Under the pieces are notes generated by a model. That model was not told the DNA's origin. It did not search any database and saw only the letters and a list, made by a program, of their open reading frames with translations. From Pseudomonadota bacterium (lineage in GTDB: Bacteria; Pseudomonadota; Alphaproteobacteria; Rhizobiales; Xanthobacteraceae), in contig JAEWIX010000091.1 of the NCBI GenBank assembly GCA_023386885.1, forward strand, positions 1 to 20,482: a stretch of DNA of 20,482 bases. The letters are read 5' to 3'. Positions 7,825-15,937 of the stretch are shown one piece after another; position 1 is the first letter of the stretch; the number at the start of each line of letters is the position of its first letter. A program made the position numbers and the translations under genes.

Positions 7825-8636
7825 CGGCGCGCCTCCGTGACGACTTCGCGACCGATCTGGCGCACCAGATCGCGGCGGTAGCGGGCGGTCGCATGAATGT
7901 CGTCGCGCGCATCGAGTTCGTAGGCGAAGGCGTTGAGCGCATCGTCGAGCGCGCTGCCGTCAAGATCAGGCCAGTCGCGCGCTTCCGGCTTGTCGGCGAC
8001 ACCGGCAACCGCAAGACGAATGCTGTTGGCACTCGCGATGGCCGCGCAAGCGGTGATAGCGAAATCGCCATGACGCCGCGCCACTTCGCGAAAACCGTAA
8101 CCATTGCCGGCGCAAATCGGAAACGACACCGCCTCGATCATCTCGTCGTCCTGACGCGCGGTGCTCATCATGCCAGTGATGTAGTCCCCCGCCGCAACCA
8201 CGCGCCGCCGGCGCGCGCTGCGGAGATGCACCTCACCCTCGAGCGCGATCAGACACAACGGAGTTTCGGCGCTGGGATCGGCATGGGCCACCGAGCCGCA
8301 AATCGTCCCGCGACTGCGGGTTTGCTCATGTCCAGTCCACGGCAGCGCCAGCGCGACCAGCGGCAGTTTTGCAGCGAGTTCACTCCATGCCAGCAGCTTC
8401 GCTTGACGCACACCGGCGCCGACGATGACACGCCCGTGCTCTTCCGCGATACGATCGAGATCACCGATCCGCATGATGTCGACCAGCACTTTCGGCCGTG
8501 CCAACCGCATATTGAGCATCGCCATCAGCGATTGTCCGCCGGCAATGACGCGGGCGTCGCCGCCTTCCGCAGCCAGCGCCGCCAGCGCTTCGTCGAGCGT
8601 GTCCGCGCGCACATAATCGAAGGCTGCCGGTTTCAT
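7812..8636 (-). CDS. hmfB: Molybdenum hydroxylase FAD-binding subunit, probable furoyl-CoA dehydrogenase medium subunit (HmfB)
   Basis: This CoxM-type flavoprotein subunit is 274 residues long from the preferred ATG. FAD-contact motifs are AGGQSL (32-37) and the TICGSVAHADPSAE segment (111-124), which corresponds to the TxGGxxAxADPxxE loop; here Gly-Gly reads Cys-Gly. The ATG at 8636 sits in an ATGA overlap with the hmfA stop, preferred over an in-frame ATG at 8672 that would lie inside hmfA. It takes electrons from the [2Fe-2S] subunit and hands them to an external acceptor. The order large-FAD-FeS-ligase-hydratase is that described for hmfABCDE. Confidence 0.88.
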   Translation of the reverse strand: MKPAAFDYVRADTLDEALAALAAEGGDARVIAGGQSLMAMLNMRLARPKVLVDIMRIGDLDRIAEEHGRVIVGAGVRQAKLLAWSELAAKLPLVALALPWTGHEQTRSRGTICGSVAHADPSAETPLCLIALEGEVHLRSARRRRVVAAGDYITGMMSTARQDDEMIEAVSFPICAGNGYGFREVARRHGDFAITACAAIASANSIRLAVAGVADKPEARDWPDLDGSALDDALNAFAYELDARDDIHATARYRRDLVRQIGREVVTEARRCRA

Positions 8637-11635
8637 CGCGCGCCTCCGAACAGCGCACGCAACCGCGCCCATAAGCCGGAGGACGCATCATCTACAGTTC
8701 CACCACCACCAGCGCGATGCGCCAGAGCGCTGAAGAACTGGCCGATGATGACACGCGTAGCGCCATCGAGCAGGCGACCGCCGATGCTGGCGACCTTGCC
8801 GCCGATCTCGGCGTCATACTTGTAGGTTAGCGTGGTGCCACCACCCTCGCGCGGAACAAGTGTGATGCGGCCCTCGCCGGCACCATGGCCGAGCGCACCA
8901 TCGGCAGAACCAGACAACGTCACCGCGTGCGGCGGATCGAGATCCGAGAGTTTTACCTCGGCGCGATACTTGCCCTTTACCGGGCCGATACCAAGCGTCA
9001 CATCGGCACGGAAATACGTGTCCGATACCTTTTCGACGCTATGACAACCGGGGATCACCGCTTGCAGCGTCTTGGGATCCAGCAGCATGTCCCACACGGC
9101 TTGTGGCGGTGCGTCGACTTCGGCACGGCCTTCGCCCTGAAGACCGCGATCGCCGGGCTTGCGGCTGCGCGGCCGTGTCGTCGCGCCTGCCGGCGCAGCG
9201 GGCTCGTCACCCGCGATCATCGCGCGAACGCGCGCCGGCACCAGCGGCAACACGATGTCCTTTTGCCCCAGCGCATCGGCGACCGCATTGGCGATGCACA
9301 CCGGCGTCGACATGCAGTTGCCTTCACCGACCCCCTTCGCACCAAGCGGCGTGAACGGCGACGGTGTTTCCATATGCAGGATCACCGGCTCGGGAATTTC
9401 CGTCGCGGTTGGGACCAGGTAATCGGCGAATGTGCCGGCAAGGAAACTGCCGTCGGGCGCGTAGGCGAATTCTTCCAGCAGCGCTGCACCAAAGCCCTGA
9501 CCGAAGCCGCCACGAATCTGACCGTCCACCATGCCCGGATGCAGAATAGTGCCGCAGTCGTGCGTGGTGACGTAACGATCGATCCGCACCTCGCCGGTGA
9601 CGCGATCGATCTCGACGCCGCAGTAATCGAAGATGAAACCGTGGCAGAGCGACGAATTGATGCGATCGGCATCGTCGGGTGCGGCCAGTTCCGGCGGTGT
9701 CCAGAACGCGGTTTCGCGGATGGTGTGACCGACATCGTCAGGCAGCGAACCTGGCGACCAGTGGCTCAACGCCGCGACGCGGGCGAACGGCATCGCATTG
9801 TCCGGATTGCTTCGCGAACGCACCTTGCCGCTGCTGAACGTCACGTTGTCGGCTTCAACGTTAAGATGGCTCGCGGCAATCCGCTTCAGGCGCGCGGCGA
9901 TACGATCGGCCGCGATTTTCACAGTACCGGCGACGGCGGCGGCAAATCGGCTGGAGTAGTTGCCGGATGCAATCGACCAGGCATCCTTCGCGGTATCGAC
10001 CTCGGTGTTGACGCGAACGTCCTGCGGCGCAACGCCGAAAATATCGGCGATCACCTGCGAAACAACCGTGCGATGGCCCTGCCCTTGCGGCACCGACGAG
10101 ATATGAACCGACACCGCACCGACCGGATCGATCGACACCGTCGCGGTCGCCTGCGCGCCGTTCTTCGGCCCGGCCTTGCGGCGTTCCGCCGGCGTCAGCA
10201 CCGTCGAGAGATAGCCCATGTTAGACACGCTCGGCTCGACGATGGCGGCGTAGCCAATACCGTAGATGCGACCTTCAGCGCGCGCGGCGGCGCGGCGCGC
10301 TTTCAACTCCTCGAGCCCACCGCTTGATGCGCCGAGTTCGAGCGCCTTCACGTAATCACCGGAATCCAGCAGCGCGCCTGGCGCGGTGCGATAAGGAAAC
10401 GCCCCGCTCGGCACCACGTTGCGCCGGATCACCTCCAGCGGATCGAGATCAAGTTCGACCGCGATACGTTGCATCAAGCGTTCGAGCGCGAAATAGACTT
10501 GCGGTCCACCGAAGCCGCGATTGAGCCCGGTCGGCGTCTTGTTGGTGACGATGACACGGTTGCGCACGCGCATATGGCGAATGTCATACGCACCCGTAAG
10601 GTTGCCGTGCATGCGATAGAGTGTCGCCGGCTCCGGGGCGCGCAAGTGCGCCCCGCAATCCTCGACCTGATCCCAATCCAGCGCCAGCACCTTGCCGGTC
10701 GCATCCACCGCCGCCGACAGCGTGGTGGCGCGGTTGGTCGCAGAATTGGATGCACACAGATGTTCGAGCCGATCTTCGATCCATTTTACAGGTCGCCCCG
10801 CCACGCGTGCCGCAGCGGCAATCAGCACGATGTACGGAAACACGCCTTGCTTGACGCCGAAGCTGCCGCCGGAGTCCGGTGGTGTGCGCAACCGCACGCG
10901 GTTGCCCGGCAATTTCAGCGCGCGCGAGATCACCGCATGAATGCTGAACGGCCCCTGGAAATTCGCAAGAATATCGTAAGCGCCATCGTTGACGTTGTAT
11001 TCCGCAATCACACCGTAGGTTTCGATAGGCGTGCAGGAGTTGCGCGGATAGTTGATATCGATGGCGACGCGATGCGCGGCCGAAGCGAACGCGCCTTCTG
11101 GATCGCCGTAGCTGAAGTGGCGATCGCTTGCGACGTTATTGGGGAATCCGTCGTGGACCAGCGGCGCGCCGGGCGTAATCGCCGCGAGCGGATCGATCAT
11201 CGACGGACGCGGCGCATATCGCACGTCGATGAGGTCAAGCGCATCCTCGGCCTTGTAGCGATCGCTCGCCACCACGACTGCGACGGGCTCGCCGACATAA
11301 CGCACGCGATCCATCGCGATCGGCCAGCACTCGACCGGCGCTTTGACGCCGACCACAAGGCTCGCGGTCAGCGCCTTGACGTCGGCGCCGACCAGTACGG
11401 CCGCAACACCGGGCGCAGCTTTGGCGGCCATCGTATCGATCGACAGAACATCGGCGTGAGCATGCGGCGAACGCAGGATCGCGGCATATAACGTGCCGGG
11501 GCGAACGCCGAGATCATCAATGAAGCGGCCGTTGCCCGACAACAGCGCCGCATCCTCGACCCGTTCCATCGAACGGCCGATCCAGGCGCTGTCCTGCGCC
11601 GTGGCGGATGAGGGAGTGGCGGCTGGGTGGCCCAT
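8633..11635 (-). CDS. hmfA: Molybdopterin-binding hydroxylase large subunit fused to a CoxG/SRPBCC domain, probable furoyl-CoA dehydrogenase (HmfA)
   Basis: This is the catalytic subunit of a xanthine-dehydrogenase-family hydroxylase, 1000 residues from the ATG at 11635. Residues 1 to about 810 form the ald_Xan_dh domains: IGRSMERVEDAALLSGNGRF near the start, GGSFGVK (256-262) and the molybdenum-site base Glu771 in KGVGEG. The loop that reads AYxCSFR in true CO dehydrogenase is LNRGFGG here (371-377), so this is not a CO dehydrogenase. After a basic, Pro-rich linker (about 811-835), residues 836-975 form a CoxG-like SRPBCC domain (VWDMLLDPKTLQAVIPGC...), normally a separate protein. In the hmf pathway it would hydroxylate furoyl-CoA at C5 with water-derived oxygen. 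An ATG at 11665 is the alternative start; the chosen one has GAGG upstream. Confidence 0.88.
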   Translation of the reverse strand: MGHPAATPSSATAQDSAWIGRSMERVEDAALLSGNGRFIDDLGVRPGTLYAAILRSPHAHADVLSIDTMAAKAAPGVAAVLVGADVKALTASLVVGVKAPVECWPIAMDRVRYVGEPVAVVVASDRYKAEDALDLIDVRYAPRPSMIDPLAAITPGAPLVHDGFPNNVASDRHFSYGDPEGAFASAAHRVAIDINYPRNSCTPIETYGVIAEYNVNDGAYDILANFQGPFSIHAVISRALKLPGNRVRLRTPPDSGGSFGVKQGVFPYIVLIAAAARVAGRPVKWIEDRLEHLCASNSATNRATTLSAAVDATGKVLALDWDQVEDCGAHLRAPEPATLYRMHGNLTGAYDIRHMRVRNRVIVTNKTPTGLNRGFGGPQVYFALERLMQRIAVELDLDPLEVIRRNVVPSGAFPYRTAPGALLDSGDYVKALELGASSGGLEELKARRAAARAEGRIYGIGYAAIVEPSVSNMGYLSTVLTPAERRKAGPKNGAQATATVSIDPVGAVSVHISSVPQGQGHRTVVSQVIADIFGVAPQDVRVNTEVDTAKDAWSIASGNYSSRFAAAVAGTVKIAADRIAARLKRIAASHLNVEADNVTFSSGKVRSRSNPDNAMPFARVAALSHWSPGSLPDDVGHTIRETAFWTPPELAAPDDADRINSSLCHGFIFDYCGVEIDRVTGEVRIDRYVTTHDCGTILHPGMVDGQIRGGFGQGFGAALLEEFAYAPDGSFLAGTFADYLVPTATEIPEPVILHMETPSPFTPLGAKGVGEGNCMSTPVCIANAVADALGQKDIVLPLVPARVRAMIAGDEPAAPAGATTRPRSRKPGDRGLQGEGRAEVDAPPQAVWDMLLDPKTLQAVIPGCHSVEKVSDTYFRADVTLGIGPVKGKYRAEVKLSDLDPPHAVTLSGSADGALGHGAGEGRITLVPREGGGTTLTYKYDAEIGGKVASIGGRLLDGATRVIIGQFFSALAHRAGGGGTVDDASSGLWARLRALFGGAR

Positions 11636-11699
11636 ATGGCGCTGCCTCGCGGTCGCGGCCTTCATGGCCCGCTTGCAGCCCGTTCTGGAAAATCCACCC

Positions 11700-11724
11700 G
11701 GGAGTGGCCATACCGCCCACTCTC
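11700..11724. promoter_or_regulatory. Inverted repeat in the hmfA upstream region (candidate operator)
   Basis: GGGAGTGG (11700-11707) pairs with CCACTCTC (11717-11724), with one G-T pair and a 9-bp spacer. It lies 65-90 bp upstream of the hmfA start, in the only non-coding stretch (11636-11773) between the AraC-type regulator and hmfA. A weak promoter-like pair, TTGCCG and TAGGAC with 17-bp spacing on the minus strand, lies just upstream of it. The position suits an operator or leader hairpin controlling hmfABCDE; this is inference. Confidence 0.35.
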
Positions 11725-11773
11725 ACGACTTACCAATGCGTCCTATTCGTTATGTTGCAATGCGGCAAATTTA

Positions 11774-12616
11774 TCAGTTGGCCAACCGCGAGACCGCGCG
11801 GAACTCACTCGGCGAAACGCCGGTATGATTGCGGAAAAACCGCGTGAAATGCGCCGGAATATCAAATCCGAGCCGCGCGCCGACCTCGGCGAGGCGCGCA
11901 TCGCCCGTCACTACTGCATTGATGGCGTGCTCGAGCCGCACCACGTTGTGGAACACCCGTGGCGGTACGCCGACCGAGGATTCGAACAATCGGAAGAAGT
12001 GCGAGCGCGACAAACCGGCTTCGCGCGCCAGCCGGCCGATGTCGATATTTGCCGTGGCATCGGCACGGATACTCTCCGCGACACGTCGAATCCGCCAATC
12101 GAGCCGGGTTGCGCCGCTCATTTCGCGGATCGAGGGGCCGTTACGCCACTCCGTGAACTGCTCGATCACCGCGATCATCAAGTCCGATAACAACTTTTCC
12201 TGATCCCCGCGACTGTCGGGGTGAGCCATCATCACCACCGCGAGGTCATGCGCCAAGGCCCGGATACGCGCTGGAATCTCGCCGCAAGGTTGGGCGAAGA
12301 AGCCCGGTGCGCCGCTCGCCGCCCATGACGAGCGAAAAATTTGCAGCCAATGCGGCTCGATATACAACGCTAGGATCAGGGTGCGTGGCCGTGACGGATC
12401 ATGAATATAGGCGTGCGGTCGCCAGCCATCGACAAAAACGGCGGTGGTATCCGTCAGCGGGACGACCCGGTCGCCGACGATGAAATGAGTATCGCCGCCC
12501 TCAACCTTAAGCAGGACGTGGCAATGCGGATGCGCGTGGCGGACCAACGACGCGTCCATATCGAGCAGCGCGACCCGCCCGAACGCACCATGGGCGATCC
12601 GTAGCGCGGTTGACAT
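11774..12616 (-). CDS. AraC-family transcriptional regulator
   Basis: This is a DNA-binding regulator with an effector-binding half and a C-terminal AraC double helix-turn-helix. It has 280 residues from the ATG at 12616. The N-terminal half has the His-rich cupin-like pattern of AraC_binding domains (HAHPHCHVLLKVEGG near 27-41). Residues about 192-274 are the HTH_18 domain, with GLSRSHFFRLF and a second helix ending in the signature LGFDIPAHFTRFFRNHTGVSPSEFR region. The start at 12616 is chosen because GGGAG lies 6 bases before it; two upstream in-frame ATGs (12664, 12622) lack this. It lies on the same strand directly upstream of hmfA with a 138-bp gap, so it is the prime candidate activator of hmfABCDE. 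Confidence 0.9.
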   Translation of the reverse strand: MSTALRIAHGAFGRVALLDMDASLVRHAHPHCHVLLKVEGGDTHFIVGDRVVPLTDTTAVFVDGWRPHAYIHDPSRPRTLILALYIEPHWLQIFRSSWAASGAPGFFAQPCGEIPARIRALAHDLAVVMMAHPDSRGDQEKLLSDLMIAVIEQFTEWRNGPSIREMSGATRLDWRIRRVAESIRADATANIDIGRLAREAGLSRSHFFRLFESSVGVPPRVFHNVVRLEHAINAVVTGDARLAEVGARLGFDIPAHFTRFFRNHTGVSPSEFRAVSRLAN

Positions 12617-12779
12617 CGACATCTCCCAGAGACGGGCGGCTGTGCGCACGGCAACCGCCATCAAACGTTTCAGCTATCACAATGGCGGAGGCGGCGTCCA
12701 GTTCAGCAACAAACCCGCCCGCTCACGATCGGCATCAGCAACCGCCGCAACGGCACGGAGACGCCCCGGGAACTACGCG

Positions 12780-13682
12780 CTAAAGCCTCAATTCCTGCTG
12801 CACCACAACCAGACGGTCCCGCAAAGCCTCGACAAACATCGTCGCCGCATGGCTGAGCGGGCGGGCGGTATGATGCACACCGACGAGTTGGCGAGAAATG
12901 CGTGGCGACAATGGGACGCACCGCAGAAGGCCCGATCGCAAGGCATTTGCGACCGCGAGCGGTGGCAGGATGGTCTGGAAACCGGTGTTGACGATGAAAT
13001 TCTCGATAGTACTGATCTCATCGAATTCATAGCGCGGCAGCAGCTTGACGCCATGACGCTCCGCCGCCTCGTCGAGAAGCGCCCGCAGGCCGTGCCGCGG
13101 CGACGGAATGACCAGCCGGCGATGATCGATAGTCTCGAACCTGATCCCATCGTCCGGGACCGCCATGTCGGCCGAGCCGACCACGACAAGGTCTTCGGAA
13201 ATCAGATCAATCTGCTGATATTCATCGCGCTTCGCCGACGCATTGATGACCACCAGATCGAGTTGCCCGGCGCGCTGCATTTGTAGCAGTTCACTTGTAT
13301 AGCCATCCGTGATCCGCAGAGTGACATGCGGATACTTCGCGCTGAACAGCGCCAGCGTTTCCGACAAGGCATTATACGCAACAGATGCCACAACGCCGAC
13401 CGCGACATGGCCCTGCACCGTGTTGCGCGGCGCCGACAATTCCAGCCGCGCCGCCTCGATGGAGCGAAGAATCGGGAGAAACAGCCGATACGCATCATGC
13501 CCGGCGTTTGTCGGGACTAGCCCTTTCGGCGTGCGTTGAAACAACGTATGGCCGAGTTCATCCTCGAGATTGGCCAACTGATGACTCATGGCCGGCTGAA
13601 CGATGTTGAGGCGGCGCGCCGCGCGCGATACCGACCCTTCCTCGTACATCGCCACAAAATATTGCAACGAACGCAATTCCAT
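12780..13682 (-). CDS. LysR-family transcriptional regulator, divergent from hmfF (HmfR-like)
   Basis: This 300-residue protein has the standard LysR layout. A winged helix-turn-helix spans about 1-60 (SVSRAARRLNIVQPAMSHQLANLEDELG at 17-44, given here as the HTH core) and a LysR_substrate effector domain follows from about 90. The ATG at 13682 has GGAG six bases upstream. It is transcribed away from hmfF across a 106-bp gap with palindromic sequence, the usual layout for a LysR activator of the neighbouring gene. Its inducer would be expected to be a furan acid or pathway intermediate (inference). It may also act on the hmfA operon, which has its own AraC-type neighbour. Confidence 0.92.
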   Translation of the reverse strand: MELRSLQYFVAMYEEGSVSRAARRLNIVQPAMSHQLANLEDELGHTLFQRTPKGLVPTNAGHDAYRLFLPILRSIEAARLELSAPRNTVQGHVAVGVVASVAYNALSETLALFSAKYPHVTLRITDGYTSELLQMQRAGQLDLVVINASAKRDEYQQIDLISEDLVVVGSADMAVPDDGIRFETIDHRRLVIPSPRHGLRALLDEAAERHGVKLLPRYEFDEISTIENFIVNTGFQTILPPLAVANALRSGLLRCVPLSPRISRQLVGVHHTARPLSHAATMFVEALRDRLVVVQQELRL

Positions 13683-13708
13683 CGTCTACTCCAGCCATCA
13701 ATCGCAAC

Positions 13709-13726
13709 TATGGCCCATATCGATAT
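13709..13726. promoter_or_regulatory. Overlapping palindromes in the lysR-hmfF divergent region
   Basis: TATGG-C-CCATA (13709-13719) is a perfect inverted repeat with a 1-bp centre. It overlaps ATATCGATAT (13717-13726), a perfect 10-bp palindrome. Both lie in the 106-bp gap between the divergent lysR (start 13682) and hmfF (start 13789), next to an AT-rich stretch (13717-13735) that could hold a promoter. T-N11-A spacing typical of LysR boxes can be found here (for example T13711/A13723). This is a candidate binding site for the LysR protein. Confidence 0.4.
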
Positions 13727-13788
13727 AAATTAATAGAAGTCGGCCTTCGCCTGACTAAGCTGGCGCGCGTTCAATAAGGGACGCAAGC

Positions 13789-15225
13789 ATGGCTCACGAG
13801 AATACGGCAGCATCGTCACAACGCAGGGATATGGCTCTGCGCCCCTGGCTCGCGCATCTCGAGGCAACGGGTCGGCTCGCGATCATGAAACCCGGCATCA
13901 AGCTGAAGCATGAGCTTGGCGGCATCGCAAATCGGCTCGACGGCCGCAAATCGACACTGTTTCCCGCGGCCGGCAACAGCAATATCTCCATGATCTCGGG
14001 ATTGTTGTCGGATCGAAACTGGATGGCAGAATCGCTCGGACTTGATGGCACCACGCTGCTTGAGGCTTTCCAGAACGCCGTCGCCAAACCGCTTCCTTGG
14101 GTGGAAATCAAGGATGCGCCTTGCCAGCAAGTCGTTCATAACGACGGTGATCTGCTGTCGCTGTTGCCGGTCCCGACCCACAATGAGCATGATAGCGGCG
14201 CCTATATCACCGCCGGCCTTCTGATTGTCCGCAGTCCCGTCACCGGCATTCAGAACGTCGCGATCCATCGCCTTCAGGTTTCGAATGGACGCGAGCTCGG
14301 CGTGCTGCTGCTGCCTCGCCACACGCTCGCGTTCTTCAGCGAAGCAGAGGCTGCCGGCAACGATCTCGATGTCGCCATCGTCATCGGCGCGGATCCCGCG
14401 TGCCTGCTGGCGTCGCAGGCTATCGTCCCGCTCAACATGGATGAACTTGAAGTTGCCGGCGCACTCGGCGGCGCCCCTCTCGATGTCGTCAAATGCATCG
14501 GTAGCGACATTCGAGTGCCGGCGAACGCCGAGATCGTCATCGAGGGCCGCATCAGAGCCAATACACGCGCGCCGGAGGGCCCGTTCGGTGAATTTCCGCA
14601 ATACTACGGCGAGCGGGCTGAACGTCACGTCATCACCGTCGATCGCATCGCCCACCGGCATGATCCGTTGTTTCACACCATCGTCGGCGGTGCACTGGAA
14701 CACCTGTTGCTCGGTGCGATCCCGCGCGAGGCAACAATCCTCGACACTATCCGGCGCACCTTCCCGTCGGTGAAAGACGTCCATCTCGCGTTGGGCGGCG
14801 TCGGCCGCTATCACCTCTATGTGCAGATGCGGGCGCGACATCGCGGTGAGGCCAAGAATGTCATTATGGCGTGTTTCGCCGCGCATTATGACGTCAAGCA
14901 TGTGATCGTGGTTGACGAGGACGTCGACATTCACGATCCCCGCAGCGTCGAGTGGGCCGTTGCGACTCGTTTCCAGGCCGACCGCGACCTTGTCATCGTC
15001 AGTGGCGCGCAGGGCTCAAAGCTCGATCCCTCCACCGACGACGGTTACGGCGCTAAAATGGGCATGGACGCCACCGTGCCGATCGGCGCACCAGAATTCC
15101 GCTTCACCCGCATCCGCATCCCCTGCCAGGACGAGATTGATCTCGAAACGTGTATTGATCCGATCGTCACACTTGCGACCCTTCAAGGCTGGTCCGCGCA
15201 GTCTGGCGGAGGCCAAAAGCGATGA
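13789..15225 (+). CDS. hmfF: UbiD-family prFMN-dependent 2,5-furandicarboxylate decarboxylase (HmfF)
   Basis: This is a decarboxylase of the prenylated-FMN UbiD family with 478 residues. The family catalytic set is intact: Arg161 (in IHRLQ), Glu263 and Glu268 (in PEGPFGE). It also contains His305, Arg313 and Arg340. These have exactly the +8 and +27 spacing of the H296-R304-R331 furan-acid-binding triad reported for Pelotomaculum thermopropionicum HmfF and said to be specific to that branch. The likely reaction is therefore FDCA to 2-furoate plus CO2, supplying substrate for HmfD and HmfABC. The ATG at 13789 follows AAGGG. Its stop overlaps the hmfG start as ATGA, linking it to its cofactor supplier. 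An alternative substrate such as a pyrrole acid is less likely because the His is present. Confidence 0.9.
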   Translation: MAHENTAASSQRRDMALRPWLAHLEATGRLAIMKPGIKLKHELGGIANRLDGRKSTLFPAAGNSNISMISGLLSDRNWMAESLGLDGTTLLEAFQNAVAKPLPWVEIKDAPCQQVVHNDGDLLSLLPVPTHNEHDSGAYITAGLLIVRSPVTGIQNVAIHRLQVSNGRELGVLLLPRHTLAFFSEAEAAGNDLDVAIVIGADPACLLASQAIVPLNMDELEVAGALGGAPLDVVKCIGSDIRVPANAEIVIEGRIRANTRAPEGPFGEFPQYYGERAERHVITVDRIAHRHDPLFHTIVGGALEHLLLGAIPREATILDTIRRTFPSVKDVHLALGGVGRYHLYVQMRARHRGEAKNVIMACFAAHYDVKHVIVVDEDVDIHDPRSVEWAVATRFQADRDLVIVSGAQGSKLDPSTDDGYGAKMGMDATVPIGAPEFRFTRIRIPCQDEIDLETCIDPIVTLATLQGWSAQSGGGQKR

Positions 15226-15845
15226 CCTCGACCTCGAAGCGATTGATCATCGGAATCAGCGGAGCGTCCGGGATCGCTTACGGCATCCGCGCGCTCGAAA
15301 TCCTGCGTAACGTCGGCATAGAAACGCACCTGGTGATGTCTCGCTCGGCCCGGATCGCTCTCATTCAAGAGTGCGGACGCAGCGTCTCCGACATCGAAAA
15401 ACTGAGCCACACGGTTCACAATGTCGACGATGTCGGCGCGGCGATCTCCAGCGGCTCTTTCGCTACGCTCGGCATGATTGTCGTGCCTTGCTCGATTCAC
15501 AGCCTATCGCAGATCGCGACCGGCGTGACCGCCAACTTGCTGACCCGCGCCGCGGATGTCGTGCTGAAGGAGCGGCGACGGCTGGTGCTAATGGTGCGCG
15601 AAACACCGCTGCATCTTGGCCATCTTCGCAATATGGTACAAGCGACCGAGATCGGCGCCATCATCATTCCGCCGGTCCCGGCGTTCTATCCGATGCCGAA
15701 GACCATAGAGGAGATCATCGATCATACCGTGGGACGCGCGCTGGATCTGTTCGGTATCGACAGCGGCCTAGTGCAACGCTGGGGTGAAGATATCGGCCCC
15801 AGCACCGCCAACAAGAATAGCCGAAGCCATCGCGCGCCTAAGTGA
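15222..15845 (+). CDS. hmfG: UbiX-family flavin prenyltransferase (HmfG)
   Basis: This protein makes prenylated FMN from FMN and dimethylallyl phosphate, the cofactor needed by HmfF. It has 207 residues, normal length plus a short polar tail. Family motifs are GISGASG (11-17, FMN phosphate site), PCSIHSLSQIATG (89-101), KERRRLVLMVRETPLH (116-131) and PPVPAFY (150-156). The start codon overlaps the hmfF stop (ATGA), so the enzyme and its cofactor maker are produced together, as in other hmf loci. It could also serve a housekeeping UbiD in the cell, but the coupling points to a dedicated role. Confidence 0.93.
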   Translation: MTSTSKRLIIGISGASGIAYGIRALEILRNVGIETHLVMSRSARIALIQECGRSVSDIEKLSHTVHNVDDVGAAISSGSFATLGMIVVPCSIHSLSQIATGVTANLLTRAADVVLKERRRLVLMVRETPLHLGHLRNMVQATEIGAIIIPPVPAFYPMPKTIEEIIDHTVGRALDLFGIDSGLVQRWGEDIGPSTANKNSRSHRAPK

Positions 15846-15937
15846 CCAAACGTCGCGAATAACCATGCTTTGATCGATGTACTATTGACGAGGCACCCAC
15901 GACCGGACACTGAACGAGACAACGGATCGGATCGCGG

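Noticed and set aside
8885..10327. Very long plus-strand open frame (480 codons) opposite hmfA
   Set aside because: Arg/His-rich, low-complexity translation with no family features; it is the antisense of a well-supported gene in high-GC DNA.
10469..11491. Long plus-strand open frame (340 codons) opposite the 5' half of hmfA
   Set aside because: Same antisense pattern; no ribosome-binding site and no recognisable domain.
8633..11635. CO dehydrogenase (coxMSL) as the identity of the molybdenum enzyme
   Set aside because: The AYxCSFR loop is absent, and the operon carries a CoA ligase and crotonase-family gene instead of cox accessory genes.
12617..12779. Regulatory sites in the gap between the AraC-type gene and the LysR stop
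   Set aside because: No clear promoter, palindrome or terminator beyond the ribosome-binding site of the AraC-type gene.
13816..14934. Long minus-strand open frame (372 codons) opposite hmfF
   Set aside because: Composition typical of an antisense shadow; hmfF has intact catalytic motifs and coupling to hmfG.
13789..15845. Ubiquinone biosynthesis ubiD/ubiX
   Set aside because: Context is catabolic with a divergent LysR regulator, and the HmfF-type H-R-R triad spacing is present.
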